From Acidobacteriota bacterium (GTDB lineage: Bacteria; Acidobacteriota; Vicinamibacteria; Vicinamibacterales; UBA8438): a stretch of 64,000 nt of DNA. The notes under the pieces are model-generated. The model was not told the DNA's origin, ran no database searches, and saw only the letters and a program-made list of their open reading frames with translations. Where the stretch lies: contig VXME01000003.1 of NCBI GenBank assembly GCA_009861545.1, forward strand, positions 28,058 through 92,057, read 5' to 3'. Shown one piece after another: positions 36,848 to 45,923 of this stretch. The position numbers and the translations under genes are program-made. Position 1 is the first letter of the stretch; each line of letters begins with the position of its first letter.

Positions 36848-38104
36848 CTACGGCTCCTCGGCCGGCTCCACCGGTTCGATTCGGAGCAGGGCTCCATCGT
36901 CCGCGTCGGTCAGCACGTAGAGCAGGCCGTCCGGGCTCTGCCGCACGTCGCGAATCCGCTGCCGGAGCTCGGTCAGGAGCCACTCCCGGGCCAACTCCTC
37001 GTCGTTCTCGTTGAACACGATACGTTCCAGGTGTCCGGTGCCCGGGATTCGGCCGGTCTGCATCGATCCGACGAACAGGTTGCCCTTCCAGGCCGGAAAA
37101 CGGTCGCCCGTGTACCAGGCGAGTCCCGACGGGGCGATGGACGGCACCCAGAAGACCAGGGGCTCGTCCATGCCGGGCGCCCAGAACCCGTCGCCGACGG
37201 GGACGCCGGTGTACTGCCGTCCGTAGGACACGACGGGCCACCCGTAGTTCCTGCCGGCCTCGATCAGGTTCAGCTCGTCGCCGCCCTGCACGCCGTGCTC
37301 GACCGTCATGGGCGCGAACGTCTCCGGATGCAGCGTCAGGCCGTTCTGGTTCCGGTGCCCCAGCGAGTAGATCTCCGGCTTGAAGCCCGGCCGGCCGGCG
37401 AACGGGTTGTCGTCGGGGACGGCGCCATCGTCCCGCAGCCGCAACAGCTTGCCGGCGTGCGTGCGCGGATCCTGCGCCCGCGAATCGAGAGGATCGGTGC
37501 GGAAGGCGCCGCCGACGGTCAGATACAGCAGGCCGCCGGGCGCGAACGCCATGCGGGCTCCCGCGGTGGTTCCGCCGAACGGTTCGGCGACGAACACGTC
37601 CTCTACGTCGCGCAGCGCCATGCCGTCGAGACGTCCGCGGACGACGGCGACGGTGCCGGTTTCGCCCGGCAAGGGCCGCGTGTAGCTGAGATAGACGAGC
37701 CGGTTCTCGTCGAACCCGGGATGCAGGGCCACGTCCATCAGGCCGGCCAGTCCCCGGGACAAGACTTCCGGCACGCCTTCGAGCGGCTCCGGGTCGAGCA
37801 CGCCGTCCCGAATCATTCGCAGGCGTCCGGCGTCGCGCTCGGTGATCAGGATGCCGCCGTCGGGCAGAAACGCCATGCTCCACGGATGGGACAGTCCCCT
37901 GGCCACGACGACCACGCGGACCTCGGCGATGGCGTGCGTGTTGAGCACGAGCGGCTCGTCCGGCAGGGGGACGGCAGGGAGCCCCGGAGGCTCTTCTGTC
38001 TGGTCCTGCTGCATCGCGGCGCCGGCCGGCGCGACGAGCAGCAGTGCGCCGGCCAGCGCGATGCAGGGGGCGAGGCGACGGCAGGCGGTCGGTGTGCTGT
38101 ACAT
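36848..38104 (-). CDS. PQQ-dependent aldose sugar dehydrogenase (YliI/GDH-B type), exported
   Basis: The 418-aa protein has a signal peptide (residues about 10-30). A GSDH/glucose-sorbosone dehydrogenase propeller follows: LSHPWSMAFLPDGGILITER, GLMDVALHPGF, YSLGHRNQNGLTLHP with the catalytic His, and the C-terminal DVRQSPDGLLYVLTDADDG. The family oxidises aldoses to lactones with PQQ in the periplasm. A TGGAGG ribosome site precedes the ATG at 38104. It is the third quinoprotein in the window. It is a separate unit from the YhaO gene. Confidence 0.9.
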   Translation of the reverse strand: MYSTPTACRRLAPCIALAGALLLVAPAGAAMQQDQTEEPPGLPAVPLPDEPLVLNTHAIAEVRVVVVARGLSHPWSMAFLPDGGILITERDAGRLRMIRDGVLDPEPLEGVPEVLSRGLAGLMDVALHPGFDENRLVYLSYTRPLPGETGTVAVVRGRLDGMALRDVEDVFVAEPFGGTTAGARMAFAPGGLLYLTVGGAFRTDPLDSRAQDPRTHAGKLLRLRDDGAVPDDNPFAGRPGFKPEIYSLGHRNQNGLTLHPETFAPMTVEHGVQGGDELNLIEAGRNYGWPVVSYGRQYTGVPVGDGFWAPGMDEPLVFWVPSIAPSGLAWYTGDRFPAWKGNLFVGSMQTGRIPGTGHLERIVFNENDEELAREWLLTELRQRIRDVRQSPDGLLYVLTDADDGALLRIEPVEPAEEP

Positions 38105-38275
38105 GATGGCGACCTCCAGGCGGCTTGACAGACCCGCGGCTCATTCTACCGAAGCCGTCGTTGCTGCGCGGGTTCGGCTCGATCGTGCAAGCGCGGCTGC
38201 TACGCAGGCGCGAGGCGGTATGTTGCCGGCATTCGGCAGTCGATATCCGGCCTTGCCAGCAGGTAGAGTGAGCAG

Positions 38276-39370
38276 ATGATGACGATGAACGACTGTCGGC
38301 TCCCGGCCGGGGTCGTGGCCAGCATGACGCTTGCCAGTGTCCTCGGCGCCTGCCAGGCTCCCGCTCCGGGAGTGGACCCCGCGGCGCACGACGCGGCGGC
38401 TGGTTCGGCAGGAACCGCCGAGCCGGTGGACCCGCCGGCGAGCTTCATCGGAACCTGGAGGCTGGCGCGGGTTGAACGCTACGACCAGACCGGGGCGCCG
38501 CTTTCCCACCTCATGCATCCGACGATCGGCCTGGCGCCGACGCTCGGGTTCGTGATGTTCGACGGCGAGCGGATGGCGATGGTCATGCAGGAGGAAGTCG
38601 ACCCGGCGGGCGCGGACAGTGGGTCCGCGTCCGACGACGTGCTGGACGCTGTCGAGCGCTACACCTCGTACTTCGGTCCCTACGTGGTCGACGAGGCGCG
38701 AGGCTTCGTGTCGCAGCGGATCGCGGGCAGTCTCAACCCGCGCCTGACCGGCGGCCGGCTCGAGCCGTTCTACGAGTTCGACGCCGACCAGCTCGTGCTG
38801 TTGCCCGGGCGGCAGTGTCCGGACTCGTACGTCACGGATCGCGGATGCGCCTACGGCACCACCGGCATCGAGTTGCGCAACGTCTGGGAGCGGCTCCCGC
38901 CGACGGCGGACAGCGATGACGAAACGAGGCCGTTCCTCGGGTTCTGGGAGATCGACCGGATCGAGCGGCGGACCGTCGACGGTACGGCGTTGCCGACCGG
39001 GCAGTTCGCCGCCGGCTACCTCATCTACATGCCCTCCGGCTACATGGCGGTGCATCTGATGCGACCCGATCGACGGCCCTACGAGGGGCCCCGGCCGACG
39101 GTGCTGGAGGCCCACGCCGCGATGGAGAGCTACGCCAGCTACTTCGGTCCCTTCAGCGTCGACGCCGGGGAGGGGGTCGTCGTGCACCATCGCGCGGGCC
39201 ATCTCGATCCGGCCGGCATCGGCGTCGAGGCGCCCCGCGCCTTCGAGTTCCGCGACGGCCAGCTCATCCTCCGGCCGCCGGTCGCGACGATCGACGGGCG
39301 GGAGGTGCAGACCAGCGTTTTCTGGAACCGGCTCGGCACGCTCGATCCCGAAGCGGGACAGGATCGGTGA
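38276..39370 (+). CDS. Lipoprotein with two lipocalin-like repeats
   Basis: The 364-aa protein has a lipobox SVLGAC near residue 25. The body is an internal duplication. Each half starts with a FIGTWRLARVERYDQTGAPL or FLGFWEIDRIERRTVDGTAL block. Each then has a (Y/F)xxYxPSGYM or FVMFDGERMAMVMQ strand and ends in a Y(T/A)SYFGPYxVD motif (near residues 130 and 285). The block resembles the lipocalin-like domain found in many secreted proteins. Ligand and role are unknown. The ribosome site is AGGTAGAG. Confidence 0.7.
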   Translation: MMTMNDCRLPAGVVASMTLASVLGACQAPAPGVDPAAHDAAAGSAGTAEPVDPPASFIGTWRLARVERYDQTGAPLSHLMHPTIGLAPTLGFVMFDGERMAMVMQEEVDPAGADSGSASDDVLDAVERYTSYFGPYVVDEARGFVSQRIAGSLNPRLTGGRLEPFYEFDADQLVLLPGRQCPDSYVTDRGCAYGTTGIELRNVWERLPPTADSDDETRPFLGFWEIDRIERRTVDGTALPTGQFAAGYLIYMPSGYMAVHLMRPDRRPYEGPRPTVLEAHAAMESYASYFGPFSVDAGEGVVVHHRAGHLDPAGIGVEAPRAFEFRDGQLILRPPVATIDGREVQTSVFWNRLGTLDPEAGQDR

Positions 39371-39529
39371 CGGTGGCGGAGACCTGCCGTGCGTGACGGT
39401 TCCCTGAGCGATTGGTGGGACGGGACCGCCTGCCATACAATGCGGTCCGACACGCACCGGGCGGGGTCCGCGCTCGCGCGGAGCCGGCTGCGGTGCCGAC
39501 TTCCGGGAATCTTCCACAGGGGGATCGTG

Positions 39530-39997
39530 ATGCGTACATTGGTACTCGCTCTCATCATCGGCTTCAGCTTCCTCGGCGTGGCCAACGCCGGCCAGGATGA
39601 TCCGCCGGCGCCGTGCGGCCCGGCCGCCCAGTTGCCGGCCGAGCTGTCCAACAACGTGGGCGCCGACGCGCGCTGCTTCGAGATTCGCATGTACACGGCC
39701 CGTCCGCCCGTGGACGGCAACGGCGGCATCGACGAGCTGCACCAGCGGTTCCGCGACGGCGAGGTCGCCATCTTCGAGAAGCACGGCGCCGAGATCATCG
39801 CCGTGTGGCAGAACCTCGACAATCCGAACCGGCTGGTCTGGATGCTGGCCTATCGCGATCGCGCCCACCGGGAAGAGGTCTGGGCCGCGTTCCGCGACGA
39901 TCCGGAGTGGGACGCGCTCCTCGCGAAGTACCCCGCGCCGCTCGAGGGGATCGAGGTCTTCATGCTGAGCTCCAGCGACTACTCCAAACTCAAGTAG
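39530..39997 (+). CDS. Secreted NIPSNAP-family protein
   Basis: The 155-aa protein has a signal peptide (residues 1-20, GVANAG). NIPSNAP signs are CFEIRMYTARP, the central IIAVWQNLDNPNRLVWMLAYRDR and EEVWAAFRDDPEWDAL. The fold is a dimeric alpha/beta barrel; biochemical function is unclear in bacteria. A GGGGGATC site precedes the ATG at 39530. Confidence 0.85.
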   Translation: MRTLVLALIIGFSFLGVANAGQDDPPAPCGPAAQLPAELSNNVGADARCFEIRMYTARPPVDGNGGIDELHQRFRDGEVAIFEKHGAEIIAVWQNLDNPNRLVWMLAYRDRAHREEVWAAFRDDPEWDALLAKYPAPLEGIEVFMLSSSDYSKLK

Positions 39998-40013
39998 TTC
40001 GAAGTCGAGCGCT

Positions 40014-40091
40014 GTTCCCGCGAAACGGGACGATACGTTGCGATACGGGCCGTCGTGGGCGCCACGGCGGCCCGTTCGCCGTTTCGGGAAC
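40014..40091. terminator. Nested inverted repeats (large stem-loop)
   Basis: The outer arms GTTCCCG-CGAAACGG (40014-40028) and CCGTTTCGGGAAC (40079-40091) pair with a 2-nt bulge. Inside, ACGGGCCG (40045) pairs with CGGCCCGT (to 40075), with CGTGG/CCACG nested within. It lies between the NIPSNAP and DUF2490 genes, so it may be a terminator or an RNA or DNA structural element. There is no T-tract. Confidence 0.5.
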
Positions 40092-40204
40092 CCTCTTCAA
40101 CCTGGGTTACCCGTTCATTCGAGCTTGCCCGGTCAACGGGCTTGGCCGGCAACGGAACCTCCGCCCCGTCTGCCTCCTGCTGCGTTCAACCCGGCCCAGG
40201 TTCC

Positions 40205-40882
40205 ATGACCAGGATCGCCGCGTCGCATGTCTCGCTGCTCGCCGTGCTCATGGTCCTGCTCGGGGAGTGCCCGGTCGCTGCCGACGACGTCCAGTCCTGG
40301 ACGGAGGTCGAGGTCGGCGTCCTGGCGTCCGACCGGATCGATTGGACCGTCGGCGGCGTCGCCCGCATCCGGGATTCTCTGGGGAGCGTGTACGACCGAC
40401 GAGCCCGGACCGACGTGGAGTTCACGCTGAGCGACCTGGCAAGCGTGACGCTCGGCTACATCCTGCTGAACCGGACACCGGCCGGCCTCGGCTCCGGCCA
40501 CGCCTGGGATCACCGCCTGCACGCCGGACTGTCGTATCCGCTGCTGCGGCGGGGCGTCCGGGTAGAGGGCACCACGCTCTACGAGCGCCATGTCGGCAGG
40601 CGGGACAGCGGCGACTTCAACCGCTACCGCCAGCAGGTGGAGATCGAGCGCCCGAGCGCGCGCGTGTCGCCATGGCTCTACCAGTCGCTGGCCTTCGAGC
40701 GCCAGGGCTTCGTGCGGTCACGGTCTCGGGCCGGGGTTCGCTGGCGTCTCGGGTCCGGGCACTCCTTCATAGGCGCCTACCAGTTCGAACGGCGCAGGTC
40801 CGGCGCGACCTGGCGGCCGCGGCACGCCGTCCTGTCGGAGTGGAGTCTCGATCTGGCCGCGAGACGGACCTCCGTTCGCTAG
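40205..40882 (+). CDS. DUF2490 outer-membrane beta-barrel candidate
   Basis: The 225-aa protein has a signal peptide (residues 1-26, PVAADD). The mature part is rich in alternating strands (SWTEVEVGVLASDRIDWTV, RTDVEFTLSDLASVTLGYI) and contains YRQQVEIERP and the HSFIGAYQFE block, matching DUF2490, which is thought to form an outer-membrane barrel. The typical C-terminal aromatic is missing (it ends TSVR), so insertion is uncertain. It follows a large hairpin element. Confidence 0.65.
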   Translation: MTRIAASHVSLLAVLMVLLGECPVAADDVQSWTEVEVGVLASDRIDWTVGGVARIRDSLGSVYDRRARTDVEFTLSDLASVTLGYILLNRTPAGLGSGHAWDHRLHAGLSYPLLRRGVRVEGTTLYERHVGRRDSGDFNRYRQQVEIERPSARVSPWLYQSLAFERQGFVRSRSRAGVRWRLGSGHSFIGAYQFERRRSGATWRPRHAVLSEWSLDLAARRTSVR

Positions 40883-40900
40883 TGGGAAACGGGGTGACCG

Positions 40901-41839
40901 TTATCGCCCCACCGCCGCGCGCTCCTCGTTGGTCGGAGGCCGCGATCCGACCCCGATGCTGACGAACATGCGGACGCCTTGCTCGTATCGCTCCGAGAGA
41001 TTGGCGATACCGTTGATGCCGGCGGGCAGGCCGAACTCCCGGGCCGCGTCGATCACGGTGTCGAGACCGGCGTCGACCGCCGCCTGGTCGCCGGCGTACG
41101 AGACGCTCATGTCGCCGGATCCGGCCCAGAGGATCGCGCCGATGTTGCGCTCGCTGAGCGCCCGCGCGATGGCGCGCACGTTCTCAACGCCGGTTCGGTT
41201 CTCGATGATGAAGATCGGAATGAGACTCCCGGCCGGGTCGAGCTGCCAGATATCGGCCCGCTGCCGATACTCGCCGCCCGACAGGCCCCAGTAGCGGGCG
41301 GCTATCGCCGGGCTGGATCCCCGGATGCCGACAGGCTCGAGGTCCTCGACGCCGGGCGCCTGCGGATACCGCATCGACCGCACGGCGTGCAGCACCTGGT
41401 CGACGGTTTCCGTGTGCGGGAAGACCAGTCCGTGCACGCCGGTGTCGAGAACGTTCTTGGCGACCCACTCGTTCATCTCGCGCGAGTTGACCGGCATGCG
41501 CACGAAGACGGTCTTCGTCGCCGTAAGGCCTTCCTCGGCGATGACGCGGCGGTCGAGCAGCCATTGCAGGTACCTGGTCAGTCGCGGGATGTCGAAGGGG
41601 GTGTGCTCGAGGTCGTAGACGACGAAATCGAATGCCCGGTCGGCGGCATGGCCGACGGCGGATTCGCGGTCGCTGCCGATGCCCAGATAGTTGACGAACT
41701 GTCCGAAGATCGGCTTTTCCGCGTCGAGCAGCGGAAGCACGTTGTTCACCGGAACCTGCTGGCCGAGAACCGTGGGGCCGGCCAGGGTGCCGGCGGCGAG
41801 GAAGAGAACGACGGCGCTGAGAAATCTGCCTGATTGCAT
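40901..41839 (-). CDS. Second exported HpcH/HpaI aldolase-family protein
   Basis: The 312-aa protein has a signal peptide (FLSAVVLFLAAGTLAGP). The aldolase TIM barrel has VVYDLEHTP (catalytic His), FVRMP (Arg), IIENRTGVEN (metal Glu) and GSGDMSVSY (metal Asp). Active-site residues appear intact. It is a paralogue of the gene at 5258-6226, sharing an SGGEYRQRADIWQLDP / VGRAECRQRADLWPLNP block absent from ordinary cytoplasmic members. The start is defined by the signal peptide; the longer reading frame upstream is antisense to the aminotransferase gene. Confidence 0.85.
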   Translation of the reverse strand: MQSGRFLSAVVLFLAAGTLAGPTVLGQQVPVNNVLPLLDAEKPIFGQFVNYLGIGSDRESAVGHAADRAFDFVVYDLEHTPFDIPRLTRYLQWLLDRRVIAEEGLTATKTVFVRMPVNSREMNEWVAKNVLDTGVHGLVFPHTETVDQVLHAVRSMRYPQAPGVEDLEPVGIRGSSPAIAARYWGLSGGEYRQRADIWQLDPAGSLIPIFIIENRTGVENVRAIARALSERNIGAILWAGSGDMSVSYAGDQAAVDAGLDTVIDAAREFGLPAGINGIANLSERYEQGVRMFVSIGVGSRPPTNEERAAVGR

Positions 41840-41953
41840 GAAACCTGCTCCTCGGGGTCGGCGGTCGGGGTGCCGAGAGGGTAGGCTATGTGAACCACTC
41901 GATGACGTGCAACGCGGTGACTTGGCAGCCCGGGCGAACTGCTGGAGGTTCCC

Positions 41954-43216
41954 ATGATCGTCGACACCAACCGGCGCCGGTTCCTGCAGACGCTCGCGGT
42001 CGGCGGCGTCGTCCACCCGATCCTGTCCGGCCGTGCCGCCGGGGTGCAGTCGCACCCTGGCCAAGGGGCGGAGGCGCTCTGGGAGGAGGTGCGCCGGCAG
42101 TTCGCGTTCCGGGACGAACGCGTGCCGATGAATGCCGCCAACCTGTGTCCGTCGCCGCGCGTGGTGGCCGATCGGGTGCGCGAGCTGACGCGTGATATCG
42201 ACGTCGACTGCTCGTTCCCCAACCGCGCGAAGTTCGGTCCGCTGCTCGAGAAGTCGCGCGAAGCCGTGGCCGCGCAGCTCGGGGTCACCGCGGACGAGAT
42301 CGCGCTCGTGCGCAACACGAGCGAGGCGAACAACGTCGTCAACGCGGGCGTTCCGCTCGACGCCGGAGACGAAGTGGTGGTGTGGGATCAGAATCACCCG
42401 ACCAACAACGTCGCCTGGGAGGTGCGCGCGGCCCGCTACGGGCTCGCCGTGAAGAAGGTGACGACGCCGGTCGCGCCGTCGGGCGTGGACGAGTTGGTCG
42501 GCGTGTTCGAGCGCGCGCTGACCCCGCGGACTCGGGTTCTCGCTCTGACGCACGTCTCCAACGTGAGCGGCCTGCGGCTCCCGGTGCGCGAGCTGTGCGA
42601 AATGGCTCACCGGCGCGGGATTCACGTGCACGTCGACGGGGCGCAGAGCTGGGGTGCGCTCGACGTCGATCTGCGTGATCTCGGCTGCGACTCGTTCACC
42701 GGCAGCGCGCACAAGTGGTTCATGGGGCCGAAAGAGGTCGGGCTGCTCTATGTCCGCGCGGATCGAGTGGAGGAGATCTGGCCGAGCATCGTCGCTCCGA
42801 GCTGGGGCGGCGCCGTGGAGCCCCGGACGAAGGGCGCGCGGAAGTTCGAGTCGCTGGGGCAGCGCGACGACGCGGCGCTGGCCGCGGTCGGCACCACGGT
42901 GGCGTTCCATGACCGGCTCGGGATGAAGCGCGTCGAGGCGCGCGTGGTCGAGCTGGCGACCATGCTCAAGGCCGGGCTCGATGACGCCGGTTTCGAGCTG
43001 GTGACGCCATTGGAGCCGGCGCTGAGCGGTGGCGTCGCCATCGCGCTGGTGGACTCGGCGCGACGCGGCGCGTTCGTGGACGCGTTGTACGAGCGCCACG
43101 GCATCGCCTGCGCCGCCACCGGCGGCCTGCGCATCTGCCCGCACGTCTACAACACCGCCGAGCACGTGGCCCGCGCGGTTTCCGGCGCTCGGGCGTTGCG
43201 CGAGGAGCGCTTCTAG
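41954..43216 (+). CDS. Exported class V aminotransferase (PLP enzyme)
   Basis: The 420-aa protein has a leader with NRRRFLQTLAVGGVVHPI, a Tat-like signal. The PLP fold is complete: RNTSEANNVVNAG, the Asp of HVDGAQSWGALDVDL and the Schiff-base lysine in GSAHKWF (about Lys254). Relatives are isopenicillin-N epimerases and cysteine desulfurase-like enzymes. Periplasmic PLP enzymes of this kind exist but are unusual and travel via Tat with bound cofactor. It is divergent from the aldolase gene 114 nt away. Confidence 0.88.
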   Translation: MIVDTNRRRFLQTLAVGGVVHPILSGRAAGVQSHPGQGAEALWEEVRRQFAFRDERVPMNAANLCPSPRVVADRVRELTRDIDVDCSFPNRAKFGPLLEKSREAVAAQLGVTADEIALVRNTSEANNVVNAGVPLDAGDEVVVWDQNHPTNNVAWEVRAARYGLAVKKVTTPVAPSGVDELVGVFERALTPRTRVLALTHVSNVSGLRLPVRELCEMAHRRGIHVHVDGAQSWGALDVDLRDLGCDSFTGSAHKWFMGPKEVGLLYVRADRVEEIWPSIVAPSWGGAVEPRTKGARKFESLGQRDDAALAAVGTTVAFHDRLGMKRVEARVVELATMLKAGLDDAGFELVTPLEPALSGGVAIALVDSARRGAFVDALYERHGIACAATGGLRICPHVYNTAEHVARAVSGARALREERF

Positions 43217-43302
43217 GGAGCACCGCCAAGTCGCTGGCTGGGTCTTTCTCCGACGCTCCGGGAGGCGCAGGGAACGGACCACCGGGCTGTTAGGCTTGAC
43301 GC

Positions 43303-43392
43303 GTGGAGCGTGAGGAGTTGCTCGACCTGCTGCGCGCCCTGGAGGGACGAATAGGATGGCTGTCGAGCGTTTCCGATCTATCGAAGAGATGA
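43303..43392 (+). pseudogene. Possible remnant of a nucleotidyltransferase-type antitoxin/toxin gene
   Basis: A GTG frame reads VEREELLDLLRALEGRIG and stops after 29 codons. From memory, similar openings are seen at the start of small nucleotidyltransferase proteins; the rest is missing. It overlaps the next small gene. Weak evidence. Confidence 0.2.
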
Positions 43393-43592
43393 ACGCGGCG
43401 CGGGTACGGACCGGGTCGGACGACGGATTCGAGCGGTTCATACGTCACTGTGCGCGGTACCGGTCCATGGCGCCGCACGTGCGTCCGCGCGGCGTGTTCA
43501 GGTTCCGGAGCCTGGAGGAGGCGCAACGCGCCCGCCGGTCCCGCCATTCTGCGTCCGTGCGATCCGACCAGGACGCCGAGGCGACCGACTGA
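43356..43592 (+). CDS. Small hypothetical protein (78 aa)
   Basis: The sequence is basic and charged, with two similar elements: FRSIEEMNAARVR near the start and FRFRSLEEAQRARRSR near residue 50. Its ATG has GGAGGGACG 11-18 nt upstream. The size and composition fit an orphan toxin-antitoxin component, possibly once paired with the adjacent fragment. No function can be assigned. Confidence 0.5.
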   Translation: MAVERFRSIEEMNAARVRTGSDDGFERFIRHCARYRSMAPHVRPRGVFRFRSLEEAQRARRSRHSASVRSDQDAEATD

Positions 43593-43651
43593 GCGCGACG
43601 AACCACCTCCGTATAATCTTGCAGTCGAATCCGTTCGAGGGAGTGAGGTCC

Positions 43652-45799
43652 ATGCGCAAGCTGAGAATCATCGGTAGCGTCGGGGCGGTCGCCATGTTGG
43701 CGGCCGGGATGTTGGCTAGCGTTCTGGTCGGGGGCGCGTACGCCGACGAGATCGAGGTGAACGTGCTGTCGGGTCGTCCGGACACGGTGAGCGGCGGCGA
43801 CGCGCTGCTGCAGATCGACGTCCCGGCGGACCTGACGTTGTCCGACGTTCGCGTGGCGGTCAATGGAACCGATGCGACCGGGACGTTTCGCGCCGATGCC
43901 GACCTGCACCGGCTGGTGGGCATCGTCGACGGGCTGTCGCACGGAGCCAACGAGGTGTCGGTGACCGTGGCTGGCGACGACGCCGCGGCGGCGCTGGAGC
44001 TCGTCAACCATCCGGTCGAGGGCCCGGTTTTGTCCGGACCGCACGAGCAGCCGTTCGTCTGCGAGACCGATGCGTTCGAGTTGCCGTCGGGCGAGACGCT
44101 GGGTGTCCCGTTGGACGAGAACTGCTCGGTCGCGCGCCGTGTGGACTACGCCTACCGCGCGGCGGACGGCACGCTGATGCCGCTGGCCGATCCGGACGCG
44201 CTGCCCGCGGACGCGACTACGGCGACGACGCTGACCGGCGCCGAGGTGCCCTACGTCGTCCGCGTCGAGACCGGCACCATCAACCGCGCCGTCTACCAGA
44301 TCGCGATGCTGCACGCGCCGGGCGCCGGGGATCCGGGCCTGGACGCGTGGACCGCGTCGCCGGGCTGGAACCGCCGCCTCATTTATACGTTCGGCGGTGG
44401 CTGCGTGAACGGCTGGTACCGCCAGGGGGCGAGCACCGGCGGCGTCACCGACGACGTCATGCTGCGCCAGGGCTACGCGGTGGCGTCGGCGAGCCTGAAC
44501 GTCTACGGGAACAACTGCAACGACCTGCTGGCCGCCGAGACGATGATGATGGTGAAGGAGCGGTTCATCGAGGCCTACGGCCCGCCGCGCTACACCATCG
44601 GCTGGGGCTGCTCCGGCGGCTCGTATCAGAACCATCAGATCGCCGACAACTATCCCGGCCTGCTCGACGGCATCATCCCGGGCTGCAGCTTCCCGGACGT
44701 CGGCTTCGGAACCGTACCGATGGTCACCGACGCGCGGCTGCTGGATCGGTACTTCCGGGAGACGTCCGTGCCGTTCACCGAGGAGCAGAAACGGGCCGTC
44801 GCCGGGTTCCTGAACCTCGCGACGATGCCGAACGTGTCAGTCAACGCCGGCCGGGTCCAGGTGGGCGAGTTCTGCCCCGACGTGTTGCCGGAGGAACTCC
44901 GCTATCACCCGACCGACAACCCGGAGGGCGCCCGCTGCGACGTCTACAGCCACTACGTGAACGTCTACGGCCGGGACGCCGAGACGGGCTTTGCGCGGCG
45001 GCCGCTCGACAACGTCGGCGTGCAGTACGGGCTTGGAGCGCTCGAGGACGGCGACATTACGACGGCGCAGTTTCTCGATCTGAACCGGCACATCGGTGGC
45101 TTCGACCAGGACGGCGGCTTCCAGGCGGAACGGACCGTTGCGGACCCGGAGGCCGTGCGCCTGGCCTACGAGACGGGACGGCTGACCAGCGGCGGCGGCG
45201 GACTGTCCGACACGCCGATCATCGACTACCGCGCCTACAGCGACGATCGCGAAAACGGCGACGTGCACGTCCGCTACCACTCGTTCTCGATGCGCGAGCG
45301 TCTGCGCAAGGCCAACGGGCGCACCGACAACCACGTGATGCTGACCGAGGACGACCGCTACGGCCTCTACAGCAGCAGCAGCCCGGTGCTGCGCGGCGCG
45401 CTGGCGCAGATGGACCGGTGGCTGGCGAATCTCGAGGCGGGGGACAAGGACGGCTCGCGGATCGACGCGGTGGCAGGGGCCAGGCCGGCCGAGCTGGTCG
45501 ACGCCTGCTGGACGCGGGAGGACGATTCGACCCGTATCGTCGAGGAGCAGGTGCGCGGCAGCGGTCGCTGCGAGGATCTGTATCCGTCGGCGCCGGCGCC
45601 GCGGGAGGTGGCCGGGGCGCCGCTCGCCAGCGACGTCATCAAGTGCGAGCTGAAGCCGATCGACCTGGGCGACTATGGCGCGACGTTCACGGCGGAGCAG
45701 GAGGCGGAGTTGCGCGAGATCTTCGACGCCGGCGTCTGCGACTGGACGCAGCCGGGGGTCGGCCAGACCGGCCTGCAGGGAACCTGGTTGAAGTACTGA
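43652..45799 (+). CDS. DUF6351 secreted alpha/beta-hydrolase-like protein
   Basis: The 715-aa protein has a signal peptide (residues about 8-30, GGAYADE). An N-terminal immunoglobulin-like segment (about 30-140) precedes a hydrolase-like domain: LIYTFGGGCVNGWYRQG (oxyanion region) and GWGCSGGSYQNHQIADNYP with the likely nucleophile in the GCSGGS turn. Several paired cysteines suggest disulfides. DUF6351 has no established activity; relation to tannase/feruloyl esterase-like proteins is plausible. GAGGGAGTGAGG precedes the ATG at 43652. Confidence 0.82.
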   Translation: MRKLRIIGSVGAVAMLAAGMLASVLVGGAYADEIEVNVLSGRPDTVSGGDALLQIDVPADLTLSDVRVAVNGTDATGTFRADADLHRLVGIVDGLSHGANEVSVTVAGDDAAAALELVNHPVEGPVLSGPHEQPFVCETDAFELPSGETLGVPLDENCSVARRVDYAYRAADGTLMPLADPDALPADATTATTLTGAEVPYVVRVETGTINRAVYQIAMLHAPGAGDPGLDAWTASPGWNRRLIYTFGGGCVNGWYRQGASTGGVTDDVMLRQGYAVASASLNVYGNNCNDLLAAETMMMVKERFIEAYGPPRYTIGWGCSGGSYQNHQIADNYPGLLDGIIPGCSFPDVGFGTVPMVTDARLLDRYFRETSVPFTEEQKRAVAGFLNLATMPNVSVNAGRVQVGEFCPDVLPEELRYHPTDNPEGARCDVYSHYVNVYGRDAETGFARRPLDNVGVQYGLGALEDGDITTAQFLDLNRHIGGFDQDGGFQAERTVADPEAVRLAYETGRLTSGGGGLSDTPIIDYRAYSDDRENGDVHVRYHSFSMRERLRKANGRTDNHVMLTEDDRYGLYSSSSPVLRGALAQMDRWLANLEAGDKDGSRIDAVAGARPAELVDACWTREDDSTRIVEEQVRGSGRCEDLYPSAPAPREVAGAPLASDVIKCELKPIDLGDYGATFTAEQEAELREIFDAGVCDWTQPGVGQTGLQGTWLKY

Positions 45800-45923
45800 C
45801 GGGGACCCGATACCCGCATCCGTTGTCTGCGTCGCTGCAACGGCGCAGACGCCGGGTGTGGATCGGTTCGGAGGGGGAGCGGAGCCGGCCGGCGACGATT
45901 GCGGGCTTGCGAGGGAAGTGGAA

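Noticed and set aside
41840..43441. Upstream extension of the second aldolase frame
   Set aside because: It is antisense to the aminotransferase; the signal peptide at 41839 marks the true start.
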